The notes under the pieces: model-generated
What the model was told of the DNA's origin: nothing
The model's database searches: none
The model's input: only the letters and a program-made list of their open reading frames with translations
Program-made: the position numbers and the translations under genes
Assembly (NCBI RefSeq): GCF_024461735.1
Contig: NZ_JANGAD010000004.1
Span: 186,001 to 250,000, forward strand
Source of the DNA: Anaerotignum propionicum
GTDB taxonomy: Bacteria; Bacillota; Clostridia; Lachnospirales; Anaerotignaceae
DNA length: 64,000 bases
Direction: 5' to 3'
Part shown: one piece after another, positions 60,926-64,000 of the stretch
Position numbering within the stretch: position 1 is the first letter of the stretch
Layout of the letters: each line of letters opens with the position of its first letter

Positions 60926-61810
60926 TTATTTGGTAATGAGTTCCTTGCTTTTATGAAGATGTTCGTTTAAATATAAAAACATTGCCAGAGCGGTACCACA
61001 AATAATAAAATAGCCAAGCCAACTATATATATCGGGAATTTGACCAAAAAATACAAAACCCAATAAAGCGGCAAAGGGAATCTGAGAGTAGTCAAAAACG
61101 GATATTTCCTTTGCAGGTGCGTAGCAATAAGCGGCAGTAATACCAAATTGCCCACCGGTTGCTACAAGTCCTGTAAGAAGCAACATAGCTATTTGGTAAA
61201 GGCTCATGGGATGGTATTGAAAGAGCAAGTAAGGCAATGTAACCAAACAGGAGAAGGCGGAAAAAAAGAATACGATAACAGGTCCCTGTACCCCTCTTTG
61301 ACCCATTGCTCGCACGAAGGTGTAAGCGGCTCCTGCACAAATCCCCCCGAATAGACCAACAAAAGCAGGAAGGGTGTTTAGATTTATTCCAGTCGGTTTA
61401 ATTACAAATAGAGCCCCGATAAAAGCAAAGATAATCGAGAAAAGTTGAAATAAATTGATTTTTTCCTTCAAAAATAGTATTGCAAATAAAACGGAAAAAA
61501 ACGGTGACATTTTATTCAGTAAGGATGCATCTGAGAGCAACATATGGTCAACAGCATAAAAATTACATACGATGCCAATGGTACCAAATACTGAACGGTA
61601 GATTAAATATCTCTTGGACTCTTTGTCTAAAGAGACAACGGGCTTTTCCTTAAGTAAGATTGCAAGGGCAAACAGCATTGCAACAAAATTTCGGAAAAAG
61701 CTCTTTTGAATTGAGGGCAATTCCCCTGCCATGTGAACAAAGAGATTCATCAAGGCGAAAGAAAAAGAGGACAGAATGATGCACAAGATGCCCTTTTGAC
61801 GTTGACTCAT
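60926..61810 (-). CDS. EamA/DMT-family permease
   Basis: The 294-residue protein has ten hydrophobic segments in two EamA repeats (about residues 5-135 and 150-283). MSQRQKGILCIILSSFSFAL is the first helix, and KMSPFFSVLFAILFLKEK is the repeat-end motif. DMT proteins export or import small metabolites such as amino acids and nucleotide sugars; substrate unknown. It starts 22 nt after queH and so is in the same transcript. Confidence 0.9.
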   Translation of the reverse strand: MSQRQKGILCIILSSFSFALMNLFVHMAGELPSIQKSFFRNFVAMLFALAILLKEKPVVSLDKESKRYLIYRSVFGTIGIVCNFYAVDHMLLSDASLLNKMSPFFSVLFAILFLKEKINLFQLFSIIFAFIGALFVIKPTGINLNTLPAFVGLFGGICAGAAYTFVRAMGQRGVQGPVIVFFFSAFSCLVTLPYLLFQYHPMSLYQIAMLLLTGLVATGGQFGITAAYCYAPAKEISVFDYSQIPFAALLGFVFFGQIPDIYSWLGYFIICGTALAMFLYLNEHLHKSKELITK

Positions 61811-61832
61811 ATTTACAGATCCTTTCTATGTT

Positions 61833-62495
61833 TCAATTATGGGAATTCTGGGTAGAATTACCATGACTGCGCAGTTCTGCCTCTAGTTTTGAATAGGGGC
61901 AGCCGCAATAATCCTGTCGGTAAAGACCATAAGTTTCAGATAATTGACAGGAACGGCGATAGCCATCTCGTTTTTTGAAGTCTGAAAATAAATAAGGGAT
62001 ATCATATTCTTCTGATAATTCCTTGCCGATTTGATTCAGTGCTTGGGCGTCCTTATGGGGGCTGATGCTAAGGGTGGTGGTGAAATAATCAAAGCCTTCC
62101 TTTTTTGCTTCCTCTGCAGTTTTGCGCAGACGAAGTTGGTAGCATGCTTTACAGCGAGGCCCGCCTTCGGGTTCCTTCTCGTGTCCTTTCGCTAGGGCAA
62201 AGAAGGATGGGGAGTCATACGTCCCTAATAAAAAGGAGACGGGGGACGCTAAGGACATCTCCTTTAATAATTTTTGCTGCTCCTGTGCACGGATAGCAAA
62301 CTCTTCAAAAGGAGCGATATTGGGGTTGTAATAAAAAATAGTAATATCGAAATAAGTAGACAGATATTCCAAAACGTAAGAGGAACAAGGAGCGCAACAG
62401 CTATGCAACAATAAGCTTGGTCGTTTCTTTGTTTGCTCTAATTGTTTTAAGGTCTTTTCTAATATATGCTGATAATTTTCTTTGGTCACAATCAT
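61833..62495 (-). CDS. queH: Epoxyqueuosine reductase QueH
   Basis: The 220-residue protein catalyses the last step of queuosine synthesis in tRNA, reducing epoxyqueuosine. Family motifs: LLLHSCCAPCSSYVLEYL near the start, CKACYQLRLRKTAEEA in the middle and DYCGCPYS near the C terminus, in which the Cys ligands bind a 4Fe-4S cluster and the extra metal. QueH is the alternative to QueG. ATG 62495 has GAGG only 3 nt away; an in-frame GTG at 62489 with 9 nt spacing is an equally likely start. It heads the minus-strand pair with the DMT permease. Confidence 0.92.
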   Translation of the reverse strand: MIVTKENYQHILEKTLKQLEQTKKRPSLLLHSCCAPCSSYVLEYLSTYFDITIFYYNPNIAPFEEFAIRAQEQQKLLKEMSLASPVSFLLGTYDSPSFFALAKGHEKEPEGGPRCKACYQLRLRKTAEEAKKEGFDYFTTTLSISPHKDAQALNQIGKELSEEYDIPYLFSDFKKRDGYRRSCQLSETYGLYRQDYCGCPYSKLEAELRSHGNSTQNSHN

Positions 62496-62509
62496 TCACC
62501 TCATTGAAA

Positions 62510-62538
62510 ACTATATAGCTTTTTATAACTTTTTGCAA
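62510..62538 (-). promoter_or_regulatory. Sigma-A promoter of queH-DMT
   Basis: On the minus strand TTGCAA (62538-62533), 17-nt spacer, TATAGT (62515-62510). Confidence 0.6.
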
Positions 62539-62800
62539 TAAAAGTAAGGAAGATATGAGGGGAAATAATAATGTATTAAAAAAAGTACAATATTTTCTTA
62601 CAAAAATGATCTATTTTTAGAAAACCGTAGTTAAAAATATTACTAAATATTTGCTTGTAATAACTAAAAAATTAGTGCAAATTCAAATTTAGAGGTAATT
62701 CGACAGAAAAATCGGAGATAAAATAGAATGGAAAAACGCTCAGGGTTTAGGAGATTGATAAAAAGCAGAAAATCCTTGAAAAAGCCAATAAAAAAGGGGC

Positions 62801-62829
62801 TTGACAGCAAGCCGCAAAAATGGTAAAAT
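62801..62829 (+). promoter_or_regulatory. Consensus promoter for rpoB(C)
   Basis: TTGACA (62801-62806), 17-nt spacer, TAAAAT (62824-62829). Confidence 0.75.
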
Positions 62830-63233
62830 ATTTCACACATTGGCGAACATGGACAATGTCCCAACTTAAAAGCAGTATAACACAATGGAAATTAAAGTTC
62901 AACAGATTTTTGGTATCCGATTGATTTTTGGTTGAATTTGCCTATTTTACTAGGTAAACTGAACTGTTTTATGATTTATGGGGGGTTGTTTTTTGTTCAA
63001 TATATACGAGGGTGAGGCTTTTTTTGGCCTAATACTCAATGGTAAGGATTAGAATTTCTTAAAGAAAGAGGCTTTTGTCATGGCCGCTGATCAAAGGCGG
63101 AGCAGGCAAAGGTCTAGCTTTGTTTAAGCAGTTCTAAATTTTTTGTGTCCAGACAGGGGGATAACCCTTTTTCGCTTGCTTGTATGGAAGCGGTGTTTAT
63201 GTCGATGCAATCATTATTTCGAGAGGTGACAAG

Positions 63234-64000
63234 ATGGAAAAAAACAGAATTCATGCACTCCGTTTGGGCGACACAACCAGATTGAGCTATTCCAGAATCA
63301 ATGAGGTTTTGGAAATGCCCAATTTGATTGAAGTGCAGAAAAACAGCTACCAGTGGTTTTTAAGTGAGGGGCTGAAGGAAGTATTTGAGGATGTTTCTCC
63401 AATTACAGACTTTAGCGGCAATCTTGTATTGGAGTTCATTGATTTTTCACTGGATTCCGAACCTAAATTCTCCATTGAAGAATGTAAAGAGCGGGATGCA
63501 ACCTTTGCGGCAGCCCTCAAGGTGAAGGCAAGACTTTACAATAGAGAAATGGATGAATTAAAGGAACAGGAAATTTTTATGGGGGATTTCCCTTTGATGA
63601 CCGAAACCGGTACCTTTATTATTAATGGTGCGGAACGTGTTATTGTTAGCCAGCTTGTTCGTTCTCCCGGCATTTACTATGCTTCTGATTATGATAAGGT
63701 CGGCAAAAAGCTGATCTCTGCCACTGTAATCCCCAATAGAGGTGCGTGGCTGGAATATGAAACAGATTCCAATGATGTTTTTTATGTTCGTGTGGATCGT
63801 ACCAGAAAGGTACCCGTTACTGTTTTGATTCGCGCAATGGGTATTGGTTCAGATGCTGAAATTCTCGAAATGTTTGGTGAAGAGCCTAAAATTTTGGCTA
63901 CCCTGGAAAAAGATATTTCCAAGAACCATGAAGAAGGCTTAATTGAAATTTATAAGAAACTTCGTCCCGGTGAGCCTCCTACTGTAGAGAGCTCCAAGTC
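63234..64000 (+). CDS. rpoB: RNA polymerase beta subunit, N-terminal part (cut by window edge)
   Basis: The first 255 codons are visible, starting [20 protein letters not shown] after [26 protein letters not shown]-like [31 protein letters not shown] and VYY-type [10 protein letters not shown] are the beta protrusion and lobe-1 blocks, including the conserved FIINGAERV. The rifampicin-binding regions lie further downstream. It is normally next to rplL, but here has its own promoter and leader after the queH pair. Confidence 0.98.
   Translation, partial: MEKNRIHALRLGDTTRLSYSRINEVLEMPNLIEVQKNSYQWFLSEGLKEVFEDVSPITDFSGNLVLEFIDFSLDSEPKFSIEECKERDATFAAALKVKARLYNREMDELKEQEIFMGDFPLMTETGTFIINGAERVIVSQLVRSPGIYYASDYDKVGKKLISATVIPNRGAWLEYETDSNDVFYVRVDRTRKVPVTVLIRAMGIGSDAEILEMFGEEPKILATLEKDISKNHEEGLIEIYKKLRPGEPPTVESSK

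Larger units (their letters stand above)
62496..63233. other. 738-nt divergent region: queH promoter, rpoB promoter and rpoB leader
   Basis: The minus side holds the queH promoter, and the plus side a rpoB promoter (62801-62829) followed by a leader of about 400 nt. The leader has small hairpins (GGACAATGTCC near 62851, AGGC/GCCT around 63015-63030) but no accepted ORF or terminator. Confidence 0.6.

Overview
The window is a gene-dense, moderately AT-rich stretch of chromosome from a Gram-positive, spore-forming anaerobe of the class Clostridia; a Lachnospirales-type organism is my best guess, from gene content only. The evidence is spoVT with a sigma-G-like promoter, gdpP-rplI-dnaB, ireB-ruvX-DUF1292, RNase J, LytR-CpsA-Psr proteins, a 2[4Fe-4S] clostridial ferredoxin, AGGAGG-type ribosome binding sites and several TTG starts. 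I saw no rRNA, tRNA, CRISPR array, insertion sequence or prophage.

Layout. 1-1010 (minus): mechanosensitive channel (cut by the left edge) and a C26 peptidase. 1195-6565 (plus): mtnN, two unrecognised proteins, a Cof-type phosphatase, mtaB, then ireB-ruvX-DUF1292. 6566-7268 is non-coding but full of hairpins and precedes RNase J. 9279-15914: DUF1622, an RNase HII-YraN fusion, pgeF, der-plsY-gpsA, spoVT. 16158-20795: DUF1653, CPBP protease and AI-2E family permease (minus), moxR-DUF58. 21069-26904: MazG-like protein, gdpP, rplI, dnaB and mgtE. 27052-30853 (minus): Na+-coupled transporter and an LTA synthase-like sulfatase. 31274-34661: two LCP ligases, uridine kinase, a small membrane protein. 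34805-35920 (minus): a MazF toxin without antitoxin and a lipoprotein.

36328-47000 is a cell-envelope polysaccharide block: secreted phosphodiester glycosidase, a MurJ/O-antigen-ligase fusion, GT4 glycosyltransferase, two DUF4330 proteins, a GT4-CsaB pyruvyltransferase fusion, and a TagA-type glycosyltransferase. With the nearby LCP and LtaS-like genes it could build, pyruvylate, flip and attach a secondary wall polymer. 47005-55509: YitT protein, CdaR-like regulator, ftsEX, S41 protease, mreB, gdhA. 56224-64000: ferredoxin, a TSCPD protein, and rpmG-secE-nusG-rplKA-rplJL-rpoB, in which two minus-strand genes (DMT permease, queH) separate rplL from rpoB.

The most interesting signal is the mgtE leader (25288-25551): a consensus promoter, a 33-codon ORF with an acidic/proline PLEPE stretch, an intrinsic terminator, and a perfect 10-nt complement inside the ORF that would compete with the terminator. 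It has the layout of ribosome-dependent attenuation reminiscent of enterobacterial mgtL, with no M-box recognised. Other notable points are two natural gene fusions in the envelope block, paired L1-like stem-loops before rplK and rplA, a possible attenuator before gdhA, and the orphan MazF.
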